The notes: a model not told the origin generated them from the letters alone. A stretch of DNA of 64,000 nt from Pogostemon cablin (GCA_023678885.1 CM042962.1:16382336-16446335), one strand, 5' to 3'; positions 21,548-33,170 are shown, counted from the stretch's first letter. A program made the numbers and translations.

Positions 21548-22645
21548 GCCTCAAGTTCAAAATTTGAAGAGAGATTGGAGATTCCACCAAGGGTTTGCAC
21601 CAAAACACATAGATCACACACCATTTCCTCCAATTCACACTATCATCTTCATCCATTCACCATCCATTCAATCTATCATCACCCACCATCAAAACCTTCA
21701 TCCAATTGAGGAAAAGAAGCAAGGAAGAGAGGGGAATTGCAAGGGGAAGAAAAAGATCACCATTTGAGACATCCAAGGGAGTTTTCATCTAACTTTTGTA
21801 TTGAAACTTTATAGTTCATCATGTTTTATGAGGATCTTAATGTCTATGTGGACTTCCTTTTAAATATGGTAGGCTAATCTCCCTTGTGAGATTAGCAAGA
21901 TAAGAGTTGTTGGATAATTTTAGGATTTGTGTATTTAAATTCATATGTTGATTGGGTTAATTGATTTTCTATCATTGATGCTTTAGATCTTGATGTTTGT
22001 GATGATTTGTGTGGTTTGTTGTTTTAAACATGTGATTAGATTGAGAAGTCAATTGCATATTTAGGATAATTAATTGAATCATCTTGTCATACACATCATG
22101 TTCATTATAGATCTTAAAGAGATAGAGATGTCCTTTAGGATTTAGAACCCTTTGATAGGACATCCGATTGGTTTGATCGAGAGGTTGATTAATCATGTGA
22201 AGGGACTCTTATTTAAGCTTAGTACCTTGTTGGATTTGTTTGAGTAAGAACTAATCCATTGAGCTATGTTGGGATTCTTAAACGAATCGATATCCTATTC
22301 ATCTCTAGAGGGAGTCTAGGTGAACATGGTGTTTGCCCTTAGTCTTAAGCCCATAATTCATATGAATTTGATGCATGTATCCTAGGATTTCCACCTCTTA
22401 ATTGTTGTTAATCTCACTTTTGCTAAATTTGGTAAACCATATTTCATCCATTTATCTTTTGTGCTTGATCATTGCTTGTTTTCTTGAATTGATTACTATT
22501 TACTTGTTTGTTTGATCAACAACCCCTTTGATGATTCGTCTCTATAAATTACAAAAAATGTGAGATCGCTTAAGCACTAGCGCCTACCTCCCTTTGGTTC
22601 GATAAATTGTTGAATTGGTCATCCCAACTACAAAATGGTTAATCA

Positions 22646-24442
22646 ATGTTTTGATTTAAGTTTGGGGGGACAGTGTGTGGTGTGACTCACTATTTGAGTG
22701 TGATTCTTGTAAAATTGACCCAATTTTAAAATTTTTCTCATGAGTTTGGTTTGATTTTGGTCCGATTGGTGGTGATTGAAGTGCATGATAATCCACATTT
22801 TTAATGTAATTGTTGAGCTAATGGTTTTGTGGAGCTTGTATGAACGGTATTGGAAGCACGAATTGAGCTCGGAGTTAACAACTTCTACTACCAAATGTTT
22901 ATTGAGGGAGTTCATTCTACACCCTACCACTTCTATGTGTTTAGCATAATTTGACTTGATTTGGATTGATTTGATTAGCATGTTGTTTCATTTGTTATGT
23001 TTGTGGGAGGTTTACTTTCATAATTTAGGATTTACTTTTCAATCAAGGATGGGGTGTTTTTGAGCTTAATTGATTATGGATGATATAAATGTGTGCTTCA
23101 TTTCCTATTTATGGAAGGTTTTGTTATTTTTGCATGTTATGTGCTTTTGGTTGTTTCTTGTTTGGTGAGTATTTTCTTATGTATTTTGTGTGTATTTTTA
23201 TTCTTGTTTAGGGTTGTTTTGGTAGTTTGTTTTGGGATGTCGTGAGTCATTTTTTGAATGTGAGTGATGACATGTTGTTGTGATAAGTGATGACAATTTA
23301 TGATTAAGAATCTCTACACTTTCGAATTGTGACATGTTTTACTTAACTTGTTCAATTTTGAGATGAATATGGTGTAATAAGTTTCTTAAGGTCCAATGCA
23401 TAAGCTTGTGAGCATTTGAGCCTCAACCGTGCATACATGGTTTTTCCTTCATGAGTGGATCGATTGTGTTTGATAAGCTAGTACTTGCTCAAGGACTATA
23501 GGAACGAGCTCGATTTGTGGAGATTAGTGACATGATCTAAAACCATCCTTGTTATTCATAGTCATTGACATATATTTTCCTACCATTAACATCATCCCTA
23601 GTCAACCGCTTTGAGCCTTTAAGCCTATTTATTGTGAATTTAGTACATTACAAGCCTTAATTACCCACTTAAAGCCTTATATATATACCCTTTTGTATGG
23701 ATGATTGCGGAGATGGTAGCTAGAAAGGTTTGACGAGAATTGTTCAAGAAAAGGAAGGAAATGGTAACAAGCAAGAAAAATGATGAAAAGAACAAAACCA
23801 AGAATGTACATGCAACCTCATAACAAGAAAAAGAGCAGAGCAATAATATGCTCACGAAATCAAAAATCCAAAGAAGGAGGCATGAATCAAAAGAAGTTCA
23901 ATTCAAGGAAAGTTGATGATTAGTACTTGTGGACATTAAAGACAAGAGAGGAAGAAAGAAAAGTGGAGAAGTTGGAGAAATTGGACATATCTTCGATTAC
24001 TTACACTTGATTAGTCACTAATATCCATATTCTTCCTACGCTACCAAAGAGCTATCATTACATCCTAATTAAAGACCTTTTTGATCATTAATTGAAACTT
24101 TGGAGGTTTGTGAGTGTAGTTCGCGAGCAAGTTTATAGCGAGTCGAGCCAATCGGTTAATGAGTGTTGATTTACCCTACTTTAGAGTGTTGAGAGAAATT
24201 GATACTCATTGTGAGAATTGGACCAAAAGGGACTATATTACACTTTATTATCTTGAAATTGAACATTTTAACTCTTCATGTTATAAGTTTAATGTTGTAG
24301 GATGTCTTAGCATAGTTTGTAATTCTTATTGCTATTGATGTGTTATTGCTTGTGTTTGTTTAGTCTTTTCCTAGGTGAAAATCTCACCCCTTGGTTTATC
24401 ATTTTCGTTGCGGGGACGCACAACACTTTAAGTTTGGGAATG
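22646..24442 (+). mobile_element. Gag-less internal segment, unit 3
   Basis: It is 1,797 bp long, the same length as unit 2 and with the same junction (AATCA/ATGTTTTGATTTAAG). It ends before LTR B4 at a decayed polypurine tract, AAGTTTGGGAATG. Confidence 0.85.
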
Positions 24443-24647
24443 TGATGAGTGATATTTTCACCTATATTTTAGTATCTTTTTATGTCCGTTTTCGTAGTAT
24501 TTTATCCGTATTTTATGTAAAATTTTGTTGTGTTATGTGTTTTCATATAAATGTGTGTGAATGAGCTTAAACATATGTAAAACAGGTGCAAAATAAGCAA
24601 AAATGGAGATGGGAGCTTAAACGAGCAAGAAACGAGCTCACGGGACC

Positions 24648-25020
24648 CAACTCGAGTTGCAAGGTGCAACTCGAGTTACCAACTCAAGTGGAGTAGGGGT
24701 GCAAAAATGTCCAGAATTTGTCCAGTGAGCCAACTCGAGTTGCAAGGTCCAACTCGACTTGCAACTCGAGTAGAGTAAGGAGCAGGGCAAGTGCCAAAAA
24801 TTGTGCAGTAAGCCAACTCGAGTTGCAAGTCACAACACGACTTGGCAACTCGAGTTGTGCTGGGTTCAGAGGGGTTTTTAGTTTCAGAGTCTCGCAACAC
24901 GATCGAACAGGCGAGAGATCGAGTTGGGGACACGAGTCGAGCTGGGACAGCTCGAGTTGTATTACATGCAACTCGACTCAAGCTGCTAACTCGAGTAAGA
25001 AAAGGCAAGTCGAGTAAGGT
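24648..25020. repeat. CTCGAG-rich array in LTR B4
   Basis: It has the same motif family as the other LTRs. Confidence 0.85.
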
Positions 25021-25118
25021 CATTTTTGGGCCAAAATCCAGATTTTCACCTGCCAAAGTATGTAAGTATGTGTAAAAAGCCCATTTGATGTTTAATTCGT
25101 GGCGCAACTTGGAGAGGG

Positions 25119-25126
25119 TATAAATA
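25119..25126 (+). promoter_or_regulatory. TATA box of LTR B4
   Basis: TATAAATA within GAGAGGGTATAAATAGCC. Confidence 0.65.
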
Positions 25127-26433
25127 GCCTCAAGTTCAATATTTGAAGAGAGATTGGAGATTCCACTAAGGGGTTGCACCAAAACACATAGATCACACAC
25201 AATTTCCTCCAATTCATACCATCATCTTCATCCATTCACCATCAATTCCATCTATCATCATCCCACCGTCAAAACCTTCATCCAATTGAGGAAAAAAGCA
25301 AGGAAGAGGGGAGAATTGCAAGGGGAAGAAGAAGATCACCATTGGAGACATCCAAGGGAGTTTTCATCCAACTTTTGTATTGAAACCTTATAGTTCATCA
25401 TGTTTTGTAAGGATCTTAATGTCTATGTTGATTTCCTTTTGAATATGGTTGGCTAATCTCCCTTGTGAGATTAGCAACATGAGAGTTGTTGGATAATTTT
25501 AGTATTTGTGTATTTAAATTCATATGTTGATTAGGTTAGTTGATTTTCTATCATTGATGCTTTAGATCTTGATGTTTATGATGATTTGTGTGGTTTGTTG
25601 TTTTAAACATGTGATTAGATTGAGAAATCAATTGCATATTTAGGATAATTAATTGAATCATCTTGTCATACACATCATGTTCATTATAGATCTTAAAGAG
25701 ATAGAGATGTCCTTTAGGATTTAGAACCCTTTGATAGGACATCCGATTGGTTTGATCGAGAGGTTGATTAATCGTGTGAAGGGACTCATATTTAAGCTTA
25801 GTACCTTGTTGGAATTGTTTGAGTAAGAACTAATCCATTGAGCTATGTTGGGATTCTTAAACGAATTGATATCATATTCATCTCGAGAGGGAGTCTAGGT
25901 GAACTTAGTGTTGACCCTTAGTCTTAAGCCCATGATTCATATGAATTTGATGCATGTATCCTAGGATTTCCACTTCTTAATTGTTGTTAATCTCACTTTT
26001 GCTTAATTTGGTAAACCACATTTCATCTATTTATCTTGTGTGCTTGATCATTGCTTGTTTACTTGCACTGATTACTATTTACTTGTTTGTTTGATCAATA
26101 ACCTCTTTGATGATTCATCTCTATAAAATTACAAGAAACGTGAGATCGCTTAAGCACTAGCGCTTACCTCCCTTTGGTTCGATAAAATATTGAATTGGTC
26201 ATCCAAACTACAAAATGGCTAATCAAATGGCATGAGTGATATTTTCAACTAGATTTTAGTGTCTTTTTATAATCATTTTCATAGTATTTTATCCATATTT
26301 ATGTGTTATTTGGTTGTGTTTTGTGTTTTCATGGAAATGTGTGTGAATGATCTTAAACGTATGAAAAACAGGTGAAGAAGGATCAAAATGGAGTCGGGAG
26401 CTGAAACGAGCAAGAAAACGGACTCACGGGACC

Positions 26434-26825
26434 CAATTCGAGTTGCTAGGCGTAACTCGAGTTGTCAACTCGAGTCGAGTTGGGGTTCGGAAGAAATCCA
26501 GAATCATACAGTAAGCTAACTCAACTTGGGAGAGCCAACTCAACTTCCAACTCGAGTCGAACTGCGTCTCACCAAGTCGTGCAGTGCAGGGCAGAAGTTC
26601 AAAATCACACAGTGTGCTTACTCGAGTTGCAAGTCGCAACACGACTTGGCAACTCGAGTCGAGTAAGGTTCCCGGAGTCAGATCAGTTTTAGAGCCTCGC
26701 AACACGACCGAACAGGCGAGAGCTCGAGTTGGCGACACGAGTCGAGCTGGTATAGCTCGAGTTGCATTATATGCAACTCGACTCGAGCTGCTAACTCGAG
26801 TACGACAGGCCAACTCGAGTAAGGT
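26434..26825. repeat. CTCGAG-rich array in LTR B5
   Basis: It has the same motif family. The order of variants resembles LTR B1 more than B2-B4. Confidence 0.85.
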
Positions 26826-26923
26826 CATTTTGGGCCAAAAATCTAGATTTTCACATGCTAATGTGTGTAATTGTGTGTAAAAAGCCCATTTGATATTAAA
26901 TTTGTGGCCCAATTTGGACAGGG

Positions 26924-26931
26924 TATAAATA
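26924..26931 (+). promoter_or_regulatory. TATA box of LTR B5
   Basis: TATAAATA within ACAGGGTATAAATATCC. Confidence 0.6.
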
Positions 26932-28034
26932 TCCTCAAGTTTAACATTTGAAGGGAGATTAGAGATTCCACCAAGGGTTTGCACCAAAACACATAGATCA
27001 CACACCATTTCCTCCAATTCACACCATCATCTTCATCCATTCACCATCCATTCCATCTATCATCATCTCACCATCAAAACCTTCATCCAATTGAGGAAAA
27101 GAAGCAAGGAAGAGAGGACAATTGCAAGGGAAAGAAAAAATATCACCATTGGAGACATCCAAGGGAGATTTCATCCAACTTTTTTATTAAAACCTTATAG
27201 TTCATCATGTTTTGTAAGGATCTTAATGTCTATGTTGATTTCCTTTTGAATATGGTAGGCTAATCTCCCTTGTGAGATTAGCAACATGAGAGTTGTTGGA
27301 TAATTTTAGGAATTGTGTATTTAAATTCATATGTTGATTGTATTAATTAATTTTCTATCATTGATATTTTAAATCTTGATGTTTATGATGATTTGTGTTG
27401 TTTGTTGTTTTAAACATGTGATTAGATTGAGAAGTCAATTGCATATTTAGGCTAATTAATTGAATCATCTTGTCATACACATCATGTTCATTATAGATCT
27501 TAAAAAGAAAGAGATGTCCTTTAGGATTTAGAACCCTTTGATAGGACATTCGATTGGTTTGATCGAGAGGTTGATTAATTGTGTGAAGGGACTCTTATTT
27601 AAGTTTAGTGCCTTGTTGAAATTGTTTGAGTAAGAACCAATCCATTGAGCTATGTTGGGATTCTTAAACGAATCGATATCCTATTCATCTCGAGAGGGAG
27701 TCTATGTGAACTTAGTGTTGGCCTTTAGTCTTAAGCCCATGAATCATATGAATTTGATGCATGTATCCTAGGATTTCCACTTCATAATTGTTGTTAATCT
27801 CACTTTTGCTTAATTTGGTAAACCACATTTTATCCATTTATCTTGTGTGTTTGATCATTGCTTGTTTACTTGCATTGATTACTATTTACTTATTTATTTG
27901 ATTAACAACCCCTTTGATGATTCGTCTATATAAAATTACAAGAATCTTGAGATCGCTTAAGCACTAGCGCCTACCTCCTTGTGGTTAGATAAATTGTTGA
28001 ATTGGTCATCCCAACTACAAAATGACTAATCAAA

Positions 28035-28051
28035 TGGCACCGTTGCCGGGA
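28035..28051 (+). promoter_or_regulatory. Primer binding site (tRNA-Asp type)
   Basis: TGGCACCGTTGCCGGGA starts two bases after the LTR end. It matches the tRNA-Asp 3' end complement except for one base in the core. This is the best-preserved primer site in the window. Confidence 0.85.
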
Positions 28052-28185
28052 AGGTAACGGTTGCTAGTAGCTTGAAGAAGGATCGTTTCGAGTGATCTTA
28101 ATAGAGACATTTTTTTATTTTATTTGCTTTTTGTTATTTGGTGCTTGAAATCTTTTGCTCTAACTTCTTTTCTTTGTGAAGGAGT

Positions 28186-28711
28186 GTGCAAACGAGGTCA
28201 AGGGAGAAATTATCGGAGCCTATTGACTTAGAAATCGAACAAACTTTTCGAAGAAGGAGAAAGGAGAACAAATTAAAAGAGAGTGATAAAATGGAGAACT
28301 TTCAAGGTAATAATCGTGTGGAAATAGAGCATGATGAGGAAGGCGGACGAAATGTGCACGTGCAAGACAATGCACAAGTACCTCAATTCAATGCCAACCC
28401 TCCTCAACATGCCTATCAAAATCATGGAGCTTTCAATAATCAAGCTTTGATTCAATAAATGGTGCAACAAGCTCTAATGTAACAAGGCTTTCCACAAGCT
28501 TATGCTCCTCAACAACAAGCTTACGTGCCACCACCAGCACCTCCGGTACAACATGGAGTTCACAATGATCAAAGGGTGATCCGGGATTTCTTATGCCGAG
28601 GGCAATGCCACACATGATAGGTCCACCAATCAATGCCAACAATTTTGAAATTAAGGCGGGCTTGATTTCTATGGTGAGAGTCCAACAGTTTAGTGAAGTC
28701 CCGAATGAAAT
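28186..28711 (+). pseudogene. Truncated gag 5' end
   Basis: It is homologous to 8,837-9,340 (QTRSREKLSEPIDLEIEQTF). The start codon is GTG where the copy at 8,837 has ATG. Two in-frame stops follow (near 28,457 and 28,479). A frameshift near 28,590 falls in the stretch that would read MPRAMPHMIGPPINANN. The sequence is cut off just after CCCGAATGAA at 28,711, inside the Gag domain, where a TA microsatellite begins. Confidence 0.85.
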
Positions 28712-28906
28712 ATATATATATATATACACATTCGGGTAATTTTGGGTTGGATACGGTTAAATATAAGGGAATCCGTACCTTACCCTTACCCGCACAGTTC
28801 TCCTTCGGGTTCGGGTACTACCCGACCCATTATCCGATTTTTCTATACCCGTTATGCAGGTACCTGTCGTGTAACCCGATCCGACGGATAAAATTGTCAT
28901 CCCTAT
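28712..28906. mobile_element. Partial hAT-like non-autonomous element (right end only)
   Basis: A TA run (28,712-28,729) is followed by CCCGA/GGGTA-rich sequence ending in AAATTGTCATCCCTA. That is the reverse complement of a common plant hAT terminus (TAGGGATGACAATTT). No matching left end is found at the gag boundary, so the element is truncated or was joined during a rearrangement. Confidence 0.5.
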
Positions 28907-29506
28907 TAATTTGTTTGTATTCACTTGTTGTATATATATACTCTGTATACATGAAAGTCTATCTACAATCATAGCATGAGTTTTGAATTTGAAAAGAGAG
29001 AATTATCTTATCCAATTGATTATACGTGAGTTTTTTAGTCATGAAGAGAATTTTCTTAACCCGTAAGCTCAATTGAATATTCGATTTGTTAGTGAATGCA
29101 TCTCTGAAATCTAAGATTAACATGCGAAAAGAACAAAGGTTGTGTTTTCTTTAGAAAAATTCTAACTTTTTTCCACTTGAATAATAATTGAAATAAAGGA
29201 TATAAAATGAATAATAGTAAAAAATAAGGGTAATATTGGATATTATTTATATTGCAGCTGATATTACTAAAAATTAGAGTGATTATAGATTAATCTCAGC
29301 GTTGTAGCGGCTATAAATGAAAACGATTGAATATATCATTGTAAAAATGTATTTTAAAAATATCTTTTTTTCTAATATATATATATATATAATATTTTTT
29401 CAGAATTATTTTTTAAAAGATTAAGACTTGTATCTTTGGGATGGCACAGGATGTTCTGAGATACTGCCCCAAATTCCACATTTTTTAAAAATGGTATCTT
29501 TTATTA
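28907..29506. other. AT-rich intergenic sequence
   Basis: No ORF, RNA gene or repeat border that I can support. A short TA run lies near 29,378-29,392. Confidence 0.5.
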
Positions 29507-29709
29507 TACTCACTTAGTCTGGTTTTAAGGTGTCTGTTATTTTTTGCACGTAAATTAAGGAGTATTATTATATGTAAAGTGGGTAGTTATACTAGAGGGA
29601 AGTGGTGGGTCATATAGTGTACTTTTTTACTAAATAGAGAAAATGGATACCTTTAAACTGGACACCAAAAATAGTAAAATGGACACCTTAGAAGCGGAGG
29701 GAGGGAGTA
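29507..29709. mobile_element. Stowaway-like MITE
   Basis: Left end TACTCACTTAGTCTGG and right end GCGGAGGGAGGGAGTA form imperfect inverted repeats. GGTGTC near the left is matched by GACACC near the right. A flanking TA is present. Length is about 203 bp. Confidence 0.65.
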
Positions 29710-30288
29710 TGTTATATAGTTTATATTCTTGATTTTCAGGGGAAAAAAATTATTTTTTAATCAATTATTTAATAAAAAAAATTATATTATTATTAATTAA
29801 AGTTTACTACCTTAAGAATAAATTGTTACATTCTATATTGAGCACCGAGGACACAATAAATTAACTCTTTTTAGAAAGTATACTAACAACTCATTCTTCC
29901 TAAAAAAGTTACATGTGGCTTTTTCATAATTTTTAAATGAGTTGATATCTTGTGCATTCAGGTGTACATATACTATATATTAATTTTTACTCAAAAATAT
30001 ATAGTATGTTTTTCCTAATAATTGTATAACTTTTTTTATTAATTTTTTATTACTGTATACTTTTATTCATTAGTGTAGAGTATATATATTTTTGAATATG
30101 GGTGCACGATGCATGCAAGTGCTTAGAATAATTTGGTTTTTTAAATTTTTATATAATCTTTACATTTCATCTTTTTATTATCACCAATAACTCCAAAATA
30201 TTAACAATGTGGGTTAGCTCACTTGGTCTCTTCACTAAAGTGAGTGACTCAATAAATTAACTTATAACCACTAACAACTAATGTTTAC

Positions 30289-30338
<50 letters not shown>

Positions 30339-30602
30339 AAAATTAAAAAAAAACTCTAAAATATTAGATTGTATATTTTTAAAATCTTTAATGAATTTTT
30401 TTATTTTAATATTAGTGATGTTATGCTTTCAAAATGTTTAATAGATTTCAAAAACATTTATTTAATTTTAAACAAATCCATATATATCGAGGGTTAATTA
30501 TACATTGTCGGTGTACTTATGTACACGGTTTTTAGCAATATGAATATATAATACTTTTTCGTAATATTAAATATACACTATAAAGATAAAATCATAAAAG
30601 TA
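29710..30602. other. AT-rich sequence with a TA microsatellite
   Basis: A TA run occupies about 30,293-30,335. TTAGCTCACTTGGT near 30,214 resembles a Pol III A box, but no B box follows. No gene is seen. Confidence 0.5.
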
Positions 30603-30814
30603 TACTCCATTCGATCAATTCAGATGTATCATTTTTATATTTTTGGTGGCCGATTCAAAGATATTTTCCATTTAAAGCGATGTAAGATCACATCATTACT
30701 ATCTCTCAAGCCCTTGCATACATGCCATAACTCCAACTAATTAAAGTAGATTTTAAAGGAAGGATAAATAAGTAAAAATACACACTCCAACTACCCACTA
30801 CACATTTAATAATA

Positions 30815-31826
30815 GGGGGCGACTATTTGCACCCCCAGAATTATTATATATACCCCAGTAATATATAAATTAAATCATTATTAATTAATAAGACATAATT
30901 GGCCTTATAAATCTTATATTTGTTCGGTTGCAACATCCGAACATAATAGAATCAGAATTCATCTATCTTATCTGTTCGGTTGTTACAACCGAACAGAATC
31001 ATAATTATGATCCCTTGGCCTTCAAGACCAAGCTCGTCTCCCTTGGCCTTGCCGTTGCATAGCTCGCCTCCCTTGGCCTTCTCGTCTATGTTACCATTGA
31101 CGTCTATTCATTAATTTTCTTTAACGGCTAAGAACGGATGGAAAACATGCCACATGAACAATCTACGATACAATTTCAATTAAGAAGGCAATGTAAGAAT
31201 TAGCATATGAATTAGGGCATCAAAATCGTGATAAACGACAATTCAATCATTCGCCATTTCCAAAACATCAACTGTGAGCAAAAATTACTTTCTGATTGTT
31301 CCGGCCTTCCCTCTTTTATTTCAGTTTCTTCATCAGCATTTTCCGTGCAGAAAACGATGGTTGATCGAAGGTCGGGGACGCAGTCGCCTGAGTGCGTTCC
31401 TTTTTAACTAATGCTTTACTTTTTGACTGCAACCACTTCAATGGAAAACAGACAGCTGAGCTTCTGCATGGTGATGTGACTCAGCATTCGAATGGGTTTC
31501 CAGTTCCAGATTCCTTTCTTCTCCGAAGACGAACCGGAAGCTGTAGACACAACTTTGTCGCTCCATAGGCTGCTTTTCTGGGTGGAACTGACCCGTTCTT
31601 CTTCATCGGCATCAGGGTTTATATAGATGAAATTAATCACAATTTTGATTCTGTTCGATTGTAACAATCGAAATAAATGAATTCTGATTCTGTTCTGTTC
31701 GGTTGTTGCAACCGAACAAATATAAGATTTATAAGGGTAATATTATGTCTTATTAATTAGGAATGATTTAATTTATGTATTATTGGGGTACTTATAGTAA
31801 TTTCGGAGATGCAAATAGTCGTCGCC
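30815..31826. mobile_element. Mutator-like element (non-autonomous, Pack-MULE type)
   Basis: It is 1,012 bp long with long imperfect terminal inverted repeats of about 200 bp. The left end is GGGGGCGACTATTTGCA and the right end reads TGCAAATAGTCGTCGCC. It is flanked on both sides by the identical 9-bp duplication TTAATAATA (30,806-30,814 and 31,827-31,835), as expected for Mutator-type insertion. The inverted repeats contain palindromes such as GTTCGGTTGTTACAACCGAA. The interior is less AT-rich than its surroundings and includes a gene-like fragment. No transposase is encoded. Confidence 0.85.
31416..31620 (-). pseudogene. Captured exon fragment resembling PMI1/PMIR (N-terminal C2 region)
   Basis: Inside the Mutator-like element the - strand reads KSSLWSDKV, then GIWNWKPIRMLSHITMQ, then KLSCLFSIEVVAV, before a stop at 31,416. 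From memory of plant PLASTID MOVEMENT IMPAIRED1 and its relatives, the WNWKP...LSHI...MQKLSCLFSVEVV stretch introduces their N-terminal C2 domain. Those proteins act in chloroplast and nuclear movement. Only about 65 codons are present, with no recognised start. The upstream codons of the open frame come from the element's inverted repeat. This is a transduplicated piece rather than a working gene. Confidence 0.6.
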
Positions 31827-31970
31827 TTAATAATATTACTTTTTAATTTACGCGTAAAAAGTAAACGGTTACCTTTGAATTAGTCGGAAGGAGTATGCCT
31901 TTTACAAATTTATTTATATAATAAATAATAAAAATTTATGTCATGGAGTATAAAATAAAGTTAGCATAAA

Positions 31971-33170
31971 ACTTGTGTAAGACGTATAGTTAAAGTTATA
32001 ATTTTTATAATAAAAGGTGACACTCAATTAATGAAAAATGATAATGCTATTTCATGAAAAATTTATAATATATATGAAAAGTGATAACTAGCGCTGTCAA
32101 AATGGGTTGGGTCAACCCGCCCCAATCCGCCTTAACCCACCAATTTCTCAACCCAAAATTAACCCGCCGTATAAAAATCCGCCCCACTTCAAACCCATTA
32201 GAGTGTGGGCTAAACCGCACCGCCCCACCAACCCAACATCAACCCACTTTTATAAATTAAAATTTAAAAAAGTGACATACAACTTTTAAATTTTAATACA
32301 GAGTATTTAAATAATAAAAATATTATCATCCAACTCTACCTCCTTACCCACCCCAACCCCACCCCACCTACCCATCCCAAAAAAAAAAATTTTAATTTTT
32401 TTAAAATTTTAATATTTAAATAATAAAAATATTATCAACCAACCCTACCCCTACCCACCCCACCCCCACCCCCAAAATTTTTTTTTTTAATTTTAATATT
32501 TAAATTATAAAAATATTATTACCCAACCCTACCCCCACCCACTCCCCCCAACCCCCGAAAATTTTTTATTTTATTTTCTTTTAGATTTTAATATTTAAAT
32601 AATAAAAATATTATCACCTAACCCTACCTCGTACCCACCCTCACCCACCCCCTCCAATTTTTTTTTAATTTTTTTTTAGAATTTAATATTTAAATAATAA
32701 AAGTATTATCACCCAATTCTACCCTTACTTACCCACCCACCACCCCTGACAAATTTTTTTTTTGTATTTTAGATTTTAATATCCCCTAATTTTTTTTAAT
32801 TTTAGTTTTTAATATTTAAATAATAAAATAAAATTTGGGTGGGTAGGGGGTAGGGTAGGGGTTAGGAGGGTAGGGTAGGGATAGGGTTGGGTGATAATAT
32901 TTGTATTATTTAAATATTAAAATCTAAAATATTAAAAAAATAGGCCGACCCGCAATAATCCGACCCGCGATGGGCCCAACCCGTGTTGACCCAACCAGTA
33001 GATGACCCAACCCATTTGGGTCAACCAAAGGACGGGTTGTGATGGGTTATGGGCTGAACCAACCCAATAACCCAAATTGACAGCTCTAGTGATAACATTT
33101 TATAGCGAAAAGTAATAACTATTTTAAAAAGTTTAAAATGGTCTAACGTGGAACAGTCTCATGCAAAACT
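31971..33170. repeat. GTGATAAC-rich repeat family, copy 1 (split by a hAT element)
   Basis: It starts ACTTGTGTAAGACG and ends CAGTCTCATGCAAAACTT, a loose inverted pair. It is rich in AGTGATAAC/TTATAATAA words. Related text occurs at 48,473-48,660 and 52,910-53,130. Confidence 0.5.
32089..33088. mobile_element. hAT-like non-autonomous element, 1,000 bp
   Basis: Left end TAGCGCTGTCAAAATGGGTT and right end AACCCAAATTGACAGCTCTA form an imperfect inverted repeat. Both sides carry the identical 8-bp duplication GTGATAAC (32,081-32,088 and 33,089-33,096), which is the hAT signature. The subterminal regions are rich in AACCC/GGGTT. The middle holds several tandem copies (about 95-110 bp each) containing TTTAAATAATAAAAATATTA and CCCAACCCTACCC. 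There is no coding capacity. Confidence 0.88.

Larger units (their letters stand above)
20876..22645 (+). repeat. LTR B3
   Basis: It is 1,770 bp long, from TGATGAGTGTTATTTTC to GGTTAATCA. Its U3 is of the B2-B4 type and the TATA box is at 21,540-21,547. Confidence 0.88.
24443..26225 (+). repeat. LTR B4
   Basis: It is 1,783 bp long, from TGATGAGTGATATTTTC to GGCTAATCA. Its U3 is of the B2-B4 type and the TATA box is at 25,119-25,126. It is followed by only seven bases (AATGGCA) before the next LTR. Confidence 0.88.
26233..28032 (+). repeat. LTR B5 (5' LTR of the gag copy at 28 kb)
   Basis: It is about 1,800 bp long. The first three bases of the usual start are missing (TGAGTGATATTTTCAACTAG), and it ends GACTAATCA. 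Its U3 is of the B1 type (GGAAGAAATCCAGAATCATA) and the TATA box is at 26,924-26,931. Unlike B1-B4, it is followed by a good primer site and gag. Confidence 0.88.
30603..31895. mobile_element. Stowaway-like MITE interrupted by a Mutator-like element
   Basis: Outer ends TACTCCATTCGATCAATTCA and its mirror TTGAATTAGTCGGAAGGAGTA (to 31,895) form a terminal inverted repeat next to TA. Removing the nested insertion and one 9-bp duplication leaves a MITE of roughly 270 bp. Confidence 0.65.

Noticed and set aside
13717..28032. CRISPR-like array from the regular repeats
   Set aside because: The repeats are kilobase-scale LTRs and the short CTCGAG motifs have irregular spacing and no unique spacers. 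This is plant DNA.
30205..30290. tRNA or SINE candidate (TTAGCTCACTTGGT resembles a Pol III A box)
   Set aside because: No B box at the right distance, no tRNA fold and no poly-A tail.
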